From Polytrichum commune (lineage: Eukaryota; Streptophyta; Polytrichopsida; Polytrichales; Polytrichaceae), in contig OX485806.1 in the NCBI GenBank assembly GCA_950295325.1, positions 17,360,001-17,424,000 on the forward strand: a stretch of 64,000 bases of DNA, in the 5' to 3' direction. Below the pieces are notes generated by a model. It saw only the letters and a list, made by a program, of their open reading frames with translations, was not told the DNA's origin and made no database searches. Shown piece after piece: positions 36,097-48,205 of the stretch. The position numbers and the translations under genes were made by a program. Position 1 is the stretch's first letter. Each line of letters begins with the position of its first letter.

Positions 36097-36848
36097 TGCT
36101 CATAGTGGCTAAGACGTGATCTAAGAGACAATTGAACACAATCTCCCAAATTGTAATATGTTTTATATATTAATCGCCCGTTAATGGCCTTTTATTTGAG
36201 CATTTAGCCAAATCATAAACATTCTCCTTTGTGATGTTGCCTGCGATTTCTCCATTATGTGTTGCATCATCGCCAAGGTTTAGCTTCCCCAAAAGAACTA
36301 TTGTAGCCAAACTATCAAAAGTTACAACTGAACTTCATTAGTCTAACGAACGCCGAGTACGTGATAAGTTCAAGAACTACCGTATGCGCCATCCATATTA
36401 TAAACAAAAGAAGTCCCAAAAGAAAGGCTGGTCCAGGCCAGGTTAGTAATTAAGTGGCACTATCATAAATAACGCAAAAAGTGTGGTGCAAGATAACGAC
36501 TTTGACAATGTGTTTTTGTGTGTTGTTTCTCTTTAGTCCGACTTTAGATTTTTGTGTGTTGTCCTTCACGTTTGGATGTGGGGATCATTCATATATATCT
36601 CAGATCGCAAGTAAAGCTAAGCTAGTCCCTGCCTAGCTACTTGAAGGATATCTGTTCTTTGGTTGATTTTTTTTGGGTGATGATGGACCTGATCCACGCC
36701 TGTTATTTATACTAGTCCTTTTGAATCACAACAGTCAAGACAACCGGAATTCCTTGCCGATTCAAAGCCAGTCGATGGAGTGGGGTCACGGATTGCACTA
36801 GAGCAACCCTTTTTGATAATTAAAAGGCGAACTCATAAGGCTCACGGC
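36097..36848. other. No gene seen
   Basis: No supported feature. Confidence 0.5.
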
Positions 36849-36856
36849 TAATTAAG

Positions 36857-37255
36857 CAGTGTTCGAGATTGAAGCCTTCAATGCCCTTCAAACATGATTT
36901 GGCCCTTCAAAATATACCTCTCTCAAAACAACCCTTCCTTCAAAACGCAACCCCAAATTGACAATGAAGACGTCGCTGGAAGCCCTCAATAGAATTTGCC
37001 CGCCACAAGAACCAACAAGCGTAGGGCATTGTCACTACAAGAAAATGGAGTTAGATGGTGGATTCGTAGTTCTTCACATTGTACTAGAAACATGTTACCA
37101 TATAATTCATGCACAAGTTTAATATGAGGTTCGTATTTCATTTCTATGTTCTTGGATACACGTCTTGGATTTGAACCAACCCTTCAACGGAAAGGCTGAA
37201 ATTTGATAGGCCCTTCAAAATGAGACTCGTATGAGGGCTTCAATCTTGAACATTG
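36857..37255. mobile_element. 399-bp hAT-like MITE
   Basis: The left end CAGTGTTCGAGATTGAAGCC and right end (reverse complement CAATGTTCAAGATTGAAGCC) are inverted repeats. More spaced matches such as TGAAGGGC and AACCCTTC lie inside. The flanks TAATTAAG (36849-36856) and TGACTAAG (37256-37263) agree at 6 of 8 bases, fitting an eroded 8-bp hAT target duplication. An internal CACTACAAGAAAATGG at 37033-37048 looks like one end of a CACTA transposon. Confidence 0.7.
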
Positions 37256-37715
37256 TGACTAAGGTTCGACCCTACAAATTTGACGTCCATACCTAGTTCA
37301 TATGACAATCTCATCAAGTAATCAGGAACATAATTCGTAAAGGTTTACATGGGATATGTTATGATTTGTGCGACCGCCAACAACACACCGAAATAATAAT
37401 TCATGTGATTTATAGTGTTGTGACTAATCTATGGATGCTCGATCCAATGCATCTACTAGAGATATGCCTACTAATTTCTAAGGTATGGTGGCCTAGTGTG
37501 GACACTTGCAACGTCGTTGATAATTTTGACTGTTGGATTAGATTGGAAATTGCTTTACCTAATTAGCAATTGCAAATCACGAAGATTGACGTTTCAAGTG
37601 TAAGAATCAGAGGTCGGATGTACAAGTTACAGGAGGTCAAAGTGACTGGCATCTTTGTCTTGAAGCAATGACCATAGAAACCCTCCAAGTTGTGAAGTTC
37701 ATGAATAAATCTAGA

Positions 37716-37835
37716 ATGGTTAATAAACTATGAGCACATAGGTTAACTAATCGTAACATGTGTCTTTTGGGTGTCCATTGTTAACTACAAATTCTACCGT
37801 ATAGCATTCCGATATAGGTGTCCGATCAAAGAGTG
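37716..37835 (+). repeat. Dispersed repeat family B, copy 2
   Basis: GAATGGTTAATAAACTATGA, GCACATAGGTTAACTAATCG, GGGTGTCCATTG and GTGTCCGATCAAAGAG align in order with 34577 and 44636. Confidence 0.45.
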
Positions 37836-38933
37836 ACCACAAAACACCCACATCCCTCAGTACTAACTGAATTAGTGGGACTTTGATGCGATTCCTCACT
37901 GATTTACCCAAAAACCCTGTGATTCAACCCTCGCCTCGCTGCGCATACGTTCCTCATGTGATGCGATCATCCACTGTGAAAGTAAGTACATTTTCTTCTC
38001 TTTTGCGGAAAGTCACCTAATTAAGCAAGTAAACTGTGATAATTCCCCAGACAAGTTGGCATGAATAACCTCATGGAGAATGAGGGTCACACTGAAGATA
38101 CTGTGTCCTGCTTGCTTTCAGAAACTCTAAATTTGTGGTCTAAAAAGCGAGGGAAACAGACAAACTCCCTTGCACACAAAGGACGCACACGAAGGAGTCA
38201 CTTTGCTCCACACGAAATTTGGTACACACAACGAGAGGCACACAATGGAAGTAGGCTAGACTGATAACTATAAAAATAAAAAAAACAAGGGACTCTCCAT
38301 GCATGCAACTGGCCGCTGCTACTGCATTTTCGCCAAGATATTATATATTAAGTAGTTAGTCAAAGTGGCAAGCTTCATGGGTGAGTGGCAACATGGGACA
38401 TGTCCACAGTGTGTGTGGGACTCTGAGAGCGAGCTAGTCGCTAGGAATATGATCGCATCCGACTCGATTTCTTTAATATTTTCGATTCAATTTGGAGGGT
38501 TATGACCGGAAGTTACTGTACTTTTCACCCTGCTGGCCATGGGTGATTCTTGGAGCTCGCACCAAATCTGCAGTACATCAGACAGCAATGGCGCATAATA
38601 ATTGATGCTCCACCATTACTACTCACAATCGTAGGCATGCACTCACTCGCGGAAGCATAAAAGCACATGAATACACACATGACTGGCTCGAAGCACCACT
38701 TCCATTCATGGCTGGCTCCGTACACCGCGCGCGCGCTCGCTCGCGGTGATAATGTTTCAAGTGTTAATTTCTAGTGCTTTGTGTGGAAGTTGTTTAAGTT
38801 GATGGAAATCTCGCGAAATCAGATCACTGCAGTGATAAGTAAGGTAGGCGGGCAGGTGACCACTAACAACAACATTGGGCCTGCTGGTCCTCCATATCAA
38901 TGATCGGGGAGAACCGGCAGTTAGTTACAAATG

Positions 38934-39101
38934 AACCGGTTGAGTTTGAGAAATAACCGGTTGAAGCTCGAGACTGCAGGAAAATTACCGATCATTCTAG
39001 AGGAATCTATGGAATATACCCCAATTTAATAAAGGAAAGCCGGAGGATGTCAACATGTAACCAACCGGTTGGGCTTGTAATCACTAGGATCTCAACCGAT
39101 T
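38934..39101. promoter_or_regulatory. Cluster of AACCGGTT palindromes
   Basis: Perfect AACCGGTT occurs at 38934-38941, 38955-38962 and 39063-39070, with AACCGATT at 39094-39101 and GAACCGGC just upstream. The palindrome is a binding site for CP2/Grainyhead-type factors in other organisms. Any role here is inference, and no adjacent gene is recognised. Confidence 0.3.
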
Positions 39102-39380
39102 ATGCCCAAAAATCTCCCCGATCACTGCTCCATGTTTAAGCTAATCAGTTTCAGTGTCTTTGAAGGCATAAGTCATGATGGGTCGCTTATTTAGGTATGG
39201 CTGCTTGCATTGCTGGAGGCAAGCGAGCGCCGCATCGAGAAGGTGATACTTTCTCGTTTCTGGTGCATTGCCTTCCTTGCATGCAGGTCAGGCGAAGTTG
39301 ATGGAAATGATCTTCCAAAATCAGATTGCAGCGAGGTAGTTGGGGGCCTTATGTGGTCTGTGGCAAGCCTTCTAAATAAG

Positions 39381-39615
39381 ACCGGAAACCAAAACAAAAT
39401 ACACGTGTTATGATGAGATTGTACTACGTGTTCAAATTGTGTTCAAATTGTAGACATCATTCTTGGTTCAAAGTGAGCACAGATGGGAGGGTTTATTTGA
39501 TCATTTAAAGAGAATGGGGATCTTCATTTTGACCTCGTATGATTTTTGCATCACAACTCTAAGGGTCTCAAGTGGGTCCATAATAAGCACTTCTACCTTT
39601 AAGTAATGTGTGCTC
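39381..39615 (+). repeat. Dispersed repeat family A, copy 3
   Basis: CCGGAAACCAAAA, GAGATTGTACTACGTG, GGGAGGGTTTATTTGATCAT, AAAGAGAATGGGGATCTTCA and TTTGACCTCGTATGA match 42448-42700 in order. Confidence 0.6.
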
Positions 39616-39879
39616 CTATTATGGACACTTTGAGCATTTCAACATGATCGGGGGTTTGAGAACAAAATAGAGATTGCAAGGGCAAATCAACAAATCCAAA
39701 TGAGGAATTTTTAATGTTGGACTTATTGATGTTGGATTTAAGATGATTATTTTGTGGATTCTTAAAGTGAAACTCAAATTTGACTCGTAATAGTTTTTTT
39801 CAAATACTTGTATGTCAAACTCAAATGACTTATAATGCATAAGAAGCCATTACAAACATGGAGACAGACATGGTGAAGT

Positions 39880-41126
39880 AATGTTCGACATTGATGTTAA
39901 ACAAGAATGCCCTCTCTCCCCCACACTATTTGGCTTGTACATTGATGAACTTAAAGCGTATTTGGATAAGATTGACAGGGATTCGCCATGTTTATTTAAC
40001 ACGATGGTTGCCATTCTTCTTTATGCTAACCCATGTTAACCCATGCTAACCCATGAATACAAACACTTGGAATTGATTTTTATTTACATGGTTACTTTGA
40101 GCCATCTAGTAAAACACAAAGAATCACAAATATGAAAGCCTTGATGGGCATTGTAACGAAAGAAGCAATAGTCATAGTCACATGTTGAGAACATAAATCC
40201 CGTGTATTCAAGGCTTCGATGCTTCCAACTTTCACATATGGCATTGAAATTTGGGGAGGTAACTTGAAAAACTCTTAGTGGAAGGTTTTTGTGAACGGCA
40301 TAAAGATGCATATGATGTCTCCTATCAAAGTACATTCTTCTACTACCTATCATATTTTGTTGGCCAAATCTGGAGAACTTCCCATAGACTTACACATTGT
40401 CAAGCTCACTATAGGGTTTCAAAACAACATGCCCACCTATCCCCATCTTGGTTAGTCAACAAAGCAACCTCACTTTCCCAACACTTGGCCAAATAGGCAT
40501 TTAACACCTAGCACAAATCAACAATCATGTGGAAGACACCATGGGGTCTGTCTCACTAGGACGCCCATGACAACCCAACCACATCAAAAATAGCATATGA
40601 TAATATCAAAGAGGCTTTTCTTGCTAAAGAGTGGAACTCTTTTCATCTCGTAGGGAAGAAATAGATTATCTCCACCTCAAAGATTTTCTTAAATATTAAC
40701 ATAAATTGTACATGAAGCAACCATGACACCAACACAACAAAGGATCATTGCCACTTACCGCACCTCGAATCATAGACTAGCCATTGAAATCGGACAATGG
40801 TCAACTAGCCCTATGTCTAGAGATACTAAAGTATGCCACTTTTGCTCCTATAATGCAATTGAAAATAAGGCACATTTTGTGTTGGAATGTCCCCTATATA
40901 AGCATGTTAGAGATACGATTCCATCACTACTTGAGAATGTAGTCCTAAGGAACCTTGAGTCTCTTTCAATTGGACCACCAAGTTAACATAAGCCTCTATC
41001 TCACAGAGGCTACCACACTCACATCTAGAGAATTAGCCAGTGTACTGTGAATTGGAAGCATCCTGGTATACTTTAAGTCCCATTAGCCTTTTCGGCTTCC
41101 CAGACTTTGCTATCAATTTCATTTAA
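39880..41126 (+). pseudogene. LINE 3' half: RT fragment to C-terminal zinc motif
   Basis: A reverse transcriptase of a non-LTR retrotransposon survives in shifted frames. VKQECPLSPTLFGLYIDEL (from ~39893) is the conserved block preceding the catalytic site, and VAILLYA (~40010) should lead into the YADD box. The sequence instead passes into repeated CCATGCTAACCCATG words, so the DD pair is lost. Further on, MLPTFTYGIEIWG (~40220) and the thumb-like region are recognisable. The 87-codon frame 40723-40986 ends the protein with VCHFCSYNAIENKAHFVLEC, a C-x2-C..H-x4-C zinc motif seen at the C terminus of jockey-like/related LINE proteins. SLFGFPDFAINFI and a stop at 41124 probably mark the end. 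It is 5'-truncated and dead. Confidence 0.7.
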
Positions 41127-42447
41127 TTACAAGTCGTTGTCCACAGCAGGGGTACCCATCTTACAAAATTTGATATCTGTAGTCTGTCACCATTTGCTGT
41201 AGACTTTGCTTCAAGTGTGCATCAACACAGGGTTTTGCTTGGGTGGCCCTAAAGGTCCAGTGATTGGTAGATGACATCAGTTAATTGCTTATGATAGGTA
41301 GATGACATCAGTTAACCAAGAATACATAGAGTGACTTTCAACAATGCAACGTACATTATCTCTGCCAATGGTCAGTTCCACTTAATTTTCATTCAGCCCC
41401 GACACATAGATCACTCACTTGTCAATTCAAATAGATATACATTGCGTCATTGGACACAATCTCCCCTAAACCATGTAAAGCCATAGTGGCTGTCACATGA
41501 GCACCTGAGTAATTACATCCCAGGTATTAGCCAAATCCATCTAGAGGATTCAGTCCAGAAATATACATTGTTTTATCTTTTGGTCGAGAGACATTCAACC
41601 AAAAACATTAACAGTGGACATGTACAAAATACTAGCCATAATTTCAATAGTGTCAACATTGAGAAGAATTTTAAAAAATAAAGGATAAAAATAATAAACC
41701 AGCTGGTATTGAATTTGGGCTCTTTACCTCTAACATTCAATTGTAATAAGTTTGGCAGGAGGGTGAACTGCATAGGCAAGTATGGTTGTCTTGCTTTTGT
41801 TTCTTGCACAAACAAGGCTTGCACGCAATTAATAGGAAAAATCCAGAATGCATAAGAGGCTTTCTGTCACGTCTTCACTTTTCAAACTGCAAAAGAACAT
41901 TCTTGTATTTATTACTTCAAGTGCATTACATTCCACATGCCTACCAGGGATTGGCAGTATACGGCACCTTAAGATTTACTGCATAATACATTCAAGTATC
42001 TATCAGTGCAAGGACATTGCATCCCACAGATGAAGTGGTGATTACCTACTTTCTAAAGCACCAACTGCTTTCTCCATTCCTACAAGTTTATCATCATATC
42101 CCATAATTTGCATTGCACACATCCTGTTTGCACATTCATCATTGTGTTCCAGCTTAAATGGTGACCAGCCTTCCCCCAGCACAATGATTGCACAGGAATG
42201 AGGCAATGTTTGCAATTTTCACACATCAAAATGGAGTTAGACAACTTTTTTGGTTGAAGAAAGCAGCATGAAGAGACTAGCCTAGCAAGCAATGTCAAAG
42301 AGATTATAATGTCCTAAACTACTGTGAGTTTCTGCATGTGTCTTTCGCAATAGTTGCAAATTCCACATCTCTATCCATGATATTTAACAAGCCTCACACC
42401 ATTCTAAGGTATGTGGGCCTTCTGTGGTATATGACACTCTTCTTAAA

Positions 42448-42700
42448 CCAATACCTATATTTGAGTGTTGTACAATAAGGCTTCTAGTTAAGAGCGGAAA
42501 CCAAAAAGACATGTCTTATGAAGAGATTGGACTATGTGCTCAAAACATGTCAACTATTTTAGGTTCAGCAGTTAACACAATTGGGAGGGCCTATGTAATC
42601 ACTTAAAGAGAAATAGAATCTTTACTTTGACCTCCTATAATGTTCGCATCTTAACTCTGATTCTGGAACTTGGAATGACAATCTAAGTGATTTGCAATTG
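42448..42700 (+). repeat. Dispersed repeat family A, copy 4
   Basis: TATTTGAGTGTTGTACA, GCGGAAACCAAAAAGACATG, GAGATTGGACTATGTGCTCA, GGGAGGGCCTATGTAATCAC, TTTGACCTCCTATAATG and TCTGGAACTTG preserve the family order. Confidence 0.6.
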
Positions 42701-44635
42701 CCAACCGGATGAGACAATGCCCAATCTGATTCAACTTCCAAAATTGTTATGGAGTTAGAAGTGCCCACAATAGACCCACGTACCTTAAATGAATGAATGC
42801 CTGGATTGCTATATTTGTCACTTGGCCTCAGTTGTTCCTCTCCAGTTTAGGGGTAAGGGAAGCTGTGTGACCTTGTCACATTTCCCTCTTCACTTGCAAT
42901 CCATTGTGCCACCTGTCACATTTTAACTGCTTTCAAATATCTCTAGCCACTTAACCAATCCTTCATATTCTTACTTGGGAGTTTTCTTACTTAGCCGAAG
43001 TGTTTAAGAACATTTTGCAATTATTCCACTATCCTATTCATATAGGAAATATGTATCTTTTATTTAAGTGCATAGCTCGCACCCACTACTTGATGTCATA
43101 TTTAATTAGATATGCTGTCATTTGTGTTGACAATTATCATGGTTGATTCTCTTTGAGGAACCTATATGCGTTAGCTTAGTTGACAACATGCAAAGTGAAA
43201 TCAAACAAGGATTTCCCAGTTTGGTGTAAACTCTACCTCTTCCTATTTTGCACACAAATACCCGTGAAGAGCATGTGCATGGGATGTTAATGTGCTGAAA
43301 TTGATATACAGCTTGGCAGTGCCTCAAAACAATCACCGATAATTCCCTGATACACATATAGATTCAAGTAGACAAGTTCCCCACAACATTTGATGTTGTC
43401 ATGAACCTTCAAGTTAACTTGAAATTTCACCTTCCAACACACCCTTCAAACAAAAAATTAAAATCCTGTGACTGACCTTGTTCTGCACCTTCTGCTTCCA
43501 AACTTTTCAAATCAATTTGCAGAATCTGCACACAAAAGAAATGTTTTAGCAACAGCCACTGTCAAGCAGCAATATAGGTATGCTTGAATTCACTATCGAC
43601 TTACTTCAGTGACAGAGATTACTTGTACTGACATCAAACGAACACAGTGTTGTGGTTCCTATTTATGTCATTCTGATCACTACCATCAGAATACTAAGTT
43701 AACTGCACTGAAAAAACTTCTTGACACTGAGATTCAGCACCAAGCTTATGGATTTCCAAATGGCCTTTTTTGTTGTTGAGCCTCCTTCTTCTTGTTGTTG
43801 TTGTTGGTAATGCCACAGTGAATATACCACAGTAAAGGTGGGTATAAAACATACACTCGCACCAAGACATTCATAGGTCCAGTTCCTTGTGATGGTTGAA
43901 AGTCAGCTACTTCTAATTTGTCCAGAGATGACAGTTAACCATAATTTTCTCACAATCATAGGAGGAGATTATAAGTAAAAGATGTCAAACTCTTATCTCT
44001 GCCATTCAATGATCAAGATATCTGGAAAGATTTGACTTCATGAAGAGTAGACAGACGGTTTAAATACTTGCTCATTTATGGCACAACTTTACTCGAGAGT
44101 TTAATGTCCCTATTCAGTTTTGTGTCAAAAAGTGGTGCACAGATTTTGCTGATAGAGTCTACCCACAATTGAATATTCAATAAAGAAGGAAAGTTAGGGG
44201 ATTGCTAGATAGTCAAAGGCATGTGATGACAAGGATTTTTCATTGTGAAGCAGGAAGAAGATAGTAGTAGAAAGTGAAAACCCATGCCACCAGCACTTAA
44301 AATTCAGGTGGGTTCTTGTGCACACATAGTGTCTTCATGGTTCAGCTTCAGCACATGCCACAACAAGTGCACAATAAACCTGCCAAATTTCACAAACCCC
44401 AATATGCTATGCAGAATGTTCATTAAAGTATGTGGGTGTTAGTTGGTTCATTTTCATGTTCTCCAACTTCTACCAATTACATTTACATAACAAAACTTGT
44501 GTTGCATTAGCAGATCTGCAATGAAGCATCAGCAAAAATCAGTTCCCCCTTGATTTAGTTATGGTTACAGAAGTGCATGTTTGTTGATTGTTTATTGAAT
44601 ATGTAGGTCCTCCCAATTAAGTTCACTATTGAGTG

Positions 44636-44790
44636 AGGAGTAGTTAATAAATTTGAAGACATAGTCCAACCTCTATTATAACTGTGTCTATATGGTGATT
44701 GTTCTTTGATCCTAACCTAACCACGCACCAATCAAATATATGTGTCCGATTAGAAAAAGCAACTGAATAACACCCGCACACATTAATACA
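44636..44790 (+). repeat. Dispersed repeat family B, copy 3
   Basis: GTTAATAAATTTGAAGACAT, AGTCCAACCTC, CACGCACCAATCAAATATAT and GTGTCCGATTAGAAAAAG match 34577 and 37716. Confidence 0.5.
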
Positions 44791-45727
44791 ATCAAATCAA
44801 CATATAAGAAGACTGAAGAGATTACCATCTCGTAACCTCATTGAACTCAGCCTGGGTTGTAGGGTTAGAGGATCATCCCAGAAAAGCACTTGTTTTCGTG
44901 TAATCACTGCCAGTTACCTGGCCACCGTTGGTATTCTAGTCTCATTGTACAATTGTAGACATGTAAATTGAGAAATTGTAAATAGTATTCTAGTCTAATT
45001 GTACAACATCGATGTAGAAGCACACTGCTCCTCATACTGCATTTCACCGTTGCTGCTATGATTGTTTCCCTTCATGTCATGATCTATCCACCAAAGGTCG
45101 AAGTAACTCCCATTAATATCCTTTCACTAACAATATTAAGCATCAAATGTACTTCCCTATCAAAGCAGTAAGCTCAAACAAGCAGTGCACAACTTGCGTT
45201 CATCAAATTTAATATAAACAATTGGCCTCCTAACAGTATCAACACAGAGATAGGATTTCCAACCTTCAAAACAACCAGCAAGTTGCTCAGCATAGAATCT
45301 GATGCCAAAGGGAATGTTGCATAAAAGATAAGGGTGGTTATGAAGAAGCAATTTCTGGGAATGGGACCAACACAAAGAATAATTTCTTGTGGAGCATGTT
45401 AGTGCAGCATCACATTCTACCATTGGCAATGCTGAGGAAATGTTGGATGATATTTATTGTGCAACAATTGCAACAATAAAAGGTAGAATTATACAGTAAC
45501 TTATCCTCACAGTCCCAGGCCATGGACACAATTTCATTGTGCAATCACGTTTTAAGAGATTTTTCCACAAAGATAAGCAGCCCACATGCTAATATAAAAT
45601 GAGTTTGTAGAGATTTCTATCCACGGCCATATTGTCGGAAAATAAGTTAAACTTAAGGTTAAACCAGTTGTTGTCCAATTGCTGAGACACTATGTACCAT
45701 CTGATATATAAACCTCAAAAATGTCAA

Positions 45728-46485
45728 AGCTTACTAACTTCATCCAGTGTTGATACTATCATGTAATGAATATCCAGCCCTACTACAAGATCAAGAAATT
45801 CAAGCCATTGACATTCAAAACCACCAAACCCATCTCACCAATTTAAGAGGAGAGGATGCAAACCATCTTGGGATATGATGCCAACTGAACCCCATATTGT
45901 GATGACTTCGTTGCAATAAGCCAAACCCTAGACCTTGCCAATGTTCAGCCAAGTAGAATATAATGGAGCCCCCTAAACCTTGCCAATGTCCAGCCAAGTA
46001 GAATATAGTGGAGCTCATAGGCCAGAATATAACAAAAGAGATTGAAACCAAAATATTGGACCGCTTGAATCCTCAGTGAACCCACTTGAAGCCACACACA
46101 TGATCCATTCAGTCCTTCCATCCTAAGTCTGCAGGGAAACTTCACTTCTGCATTGAAGGTAAGCAAAATGCTTGAAACCGTAGTTGATCTTTAAGCCAAA
46201 ATATCAAAGATCACTAAATTAATCCAGTACTGACTTTATCCAAAACCCTAAACGCAAACCCTAAACCTTCCCAACGTCCAGCCAAGGAGGAATTTGTGGA
46301 GCTGAAAACTTAGGCCAGAATAGAACAAGAAAGAATGTTGAATCCAAAATATTGAACCACTTGAATCCTCAGTGAACGAGTCAATTGAAGCCACACATGA
46401 TCCATTCAGTTCTTCCATCCCAAGTCTGCAGGGAAACTTCACTTCTGAATTGAATGGAAGCAAAATGCTTGAAACCATTTAATAT
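45728..46485. repeat. Imperfect tandem duplication, ~280-bp period
   Basis: Two units share CATCCAGT/AATCCAGTACTGA, CCTTGCCAATGTCCAGCCAA (CCTTCCCAACGTCCAGCCAA), ATTGAACCACTTGAATCCTC and AAGTCTGCAGGGAAACTTCA. Unit 1 also holds a smaller duplication of CAGCCAAGTAGAATATA..GGAGC. The mirrored minus-strand frames (FNSEVKFPCRLGMEELNGSC and relative) are a by-product, although conservation of frame could be checked. A telo-box-like AAACCCTAAA lies between the units. Confidence 0.8.
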
Positions 46486-46557
46486 GTGCAGGTACTAATC
46501 GAATCATATCTGCATAGTAACTGTGAAAACATTCAGTCTTTCCAACAATGCAGATAA

Positions 46558-47921
46558 CAGTCTGACCTCGTTAGTATGACACTCGTTTATATGACACCCT
46601 CGATATTACGACACATTTTTGCACGACCAAACTTTTTAGTTCAAAACTCCCTCTTTTATACGACTACGACACTCAATAATACGACATTTAGAAACTCCAT
46701 TTTGTCATATTAAAGAGGGAATTAATGCTAAAAATCCTTTCATCCATGTTATGTACATCTAGAAATTCATCCATGTTTTCTTGGGAACTACTTGAGAACT
46801 TCACTTATCATTGGGAACTTAATGATAATTAGGGTTACTAGAGTAGAATGGACTTGGTTAGGGTATCTAAAATCGAAAGGTGATTATGATTTTGGATAAT
46901 GCATCTTCACATGTTGTTAGCTCTGTCAAAGTTGGTAAGTCTCGTGGTTTTTCAACCTTGGAATTGAGCAACATGACTTTGGTATTCCTTCCTCCCAATG
47001 TTACAAGCATAGTTCAACCTTTTCATCAAGGTATAATAGCATCTTTCAAAATTCAATACAAGAAGAAACTTTTACTGTGGGTTTTGACACAATATGATGA
47101 TGTTACATTGAAGGACTGAAAGAAGGGGGTGCCCAACATCAGACATGTTATCATGTGGCGTTGTGAAGTTGGAGTGAGTTGGATGCACGGATAGTTAAGA
47201 ATTGTTGGGGGATGGCGCGTATATTACCTGCAACATGGAATGTTGACTTTGCCCTAGTTGATGAAAGGGGGAAGGATAGAATGCAAAAAAAATTAGATGA
47301 ACTTGGTGCTATGATTTCAAAGTTGCAATTGGGTGATGATGAGATATCAATCAAGACTTACATTCAGATGGAAGGGGAAGAGACTACTGAGCTAGAATTG
47401 GTTACTAATGAGTTGGTGGATGTTGCTTTGAGAATCGATTATGCACAAGGCTTTGATCTTAATGTTGATATGCATTGAATAGATGTGGATGATGTTGCTC
47501 CACCTACAATATAGCGTAGTGATGCTAAACGTCATGCATCATTGTTGTCTAATTTCTTATTAGACAACTCTTTACATTTTGTTGTTAATGAAATTATTAG
47601 TTTTCAAAAGCTAGTATGAAATTTAGATAAGATGATAGTTGCTAACTTAGGTAGGCGACACCATAGATCTTTGAACTCTTATTTCAAGAGTTCGTGAGAG
47701 TATTTGTATTTGTTTGGAGTCATGAGTTATTATCTCATACAATCCATATTGCTTAAACTTGTTGTATATGTTTTTAAGCTCATATTGCTTATGTTTTTGT
47801 ATCCCCTCAATAGTTCGACAATTTTATGCCATTTGTCATATTAACGAGAAGACAACACCTCAATAATACGACATTTTTTGTTTGCGTTTCCCAAACGTGT
47901 CATACTAAAGAGGGAGAACAG
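46558..47921 (+). mobile_element. pogo/Tigger-like DNA transposon, defective
   Basis: The left end CAGTCTGACCTCGTTAGTAT and the reverse complement of the right end (CTGTTCTCCCTCTTTAGTAT) are inverted, improving inward (TTAGTATGACAC). Both ends carry extra subterminal repeats of TACGACA/TATGACA type. The right flank is TA; the left terminal bases are eroded. At 1364 bp it is shorter than autonomous pogo elements (~2 kb or more) because the transposase N terminus is gone. Confidence 0.75.
46871..47700 (+). pseudogene. pogo/Tigger-like (CENP-B type) transposase remnant
   Basis: Only the C-terminal half of the DDE nuclease remains. MILDNASSH (~46886) is the second catalytic Asp block. LSNMTLVFLPPNVTSIVQPF (~46966) is the conserved strand before the third one. 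QPFHQGI follows where the family has QPxDQG, so the third catalytic Asp has become His by a single base change. A frame change occurs near 47117-47180 (PNIRHVIMWR then SELDARIVKNCW). The C-terminal tail continues in the frame 47179-47478, then past stops as RHASLLSNFLLDNSLHFVVN up to ~47695. The helix-turn-helix and first Asp are absent. It would have recognised the terminal repeats of the element around it; the related-looking MITEs at 26484 and 28620 have a different end sequence. Confidence 0.75.
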
Positions 47922-48205
47922 TATCTCATTTGTGTAAGTGTCAGAGTATCTCATTTATCTTATTCATCTCACACATGATGGTAACTTTTAGGAGTGCAAA
48001 AGCTTCAATACCTTATCTTCATTGTGGGCCTTCCATAAAAATTAAAAATTAAAAAAAATTAAAAAACTTTGATAAGTGTGGATTAAGGTAGATGGGCCTT
48101 AAATAAGTGTTTTATCTGACCAGCCACTTCTCATAGGATATGACAAACGTAATTAGTGGGAGATGCTTAGCAAATCCAAATTGAGGCCGTAACCCCTTTC
48201 CTCAT

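Larger units (their letters stand above)
37264..39879. other. No gene proven
   Basis: It holds family B copy 2 (37716), a GC dinucleotide-rich run (38726-38744), the AACCGGTT cluster (38934-39101) and family A copy 3 (39381). The frame at 38061-38264 (67 codons) is not recognisable. Confidence 0.45.
41127..45727. other. Long stretch without recognisable gene
   Basis: It holds family A copy 4 (42448) and family B copy 3 (44636), and a short duplicated phrase GTATTCTAGTCT(C/A)ATTGTACAA at ~44930 and ~44990. The 89-codon minus-strand frame at 45160-45429 (IPFGIRFYAEQLAGCFEGWK) is the most protein-like here, but no domain is recognised. Composition is calmer than in the MITE zones, and an intron or gene flank is possible. 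Confidence 0.4.

Noticed and set aside
37256-37290. GGTTCGACCC, a B-box-like word
   Set aside because: No A box or tRNA-like fold upstream; it adjoins the hAT-like MITE and is likely chance.
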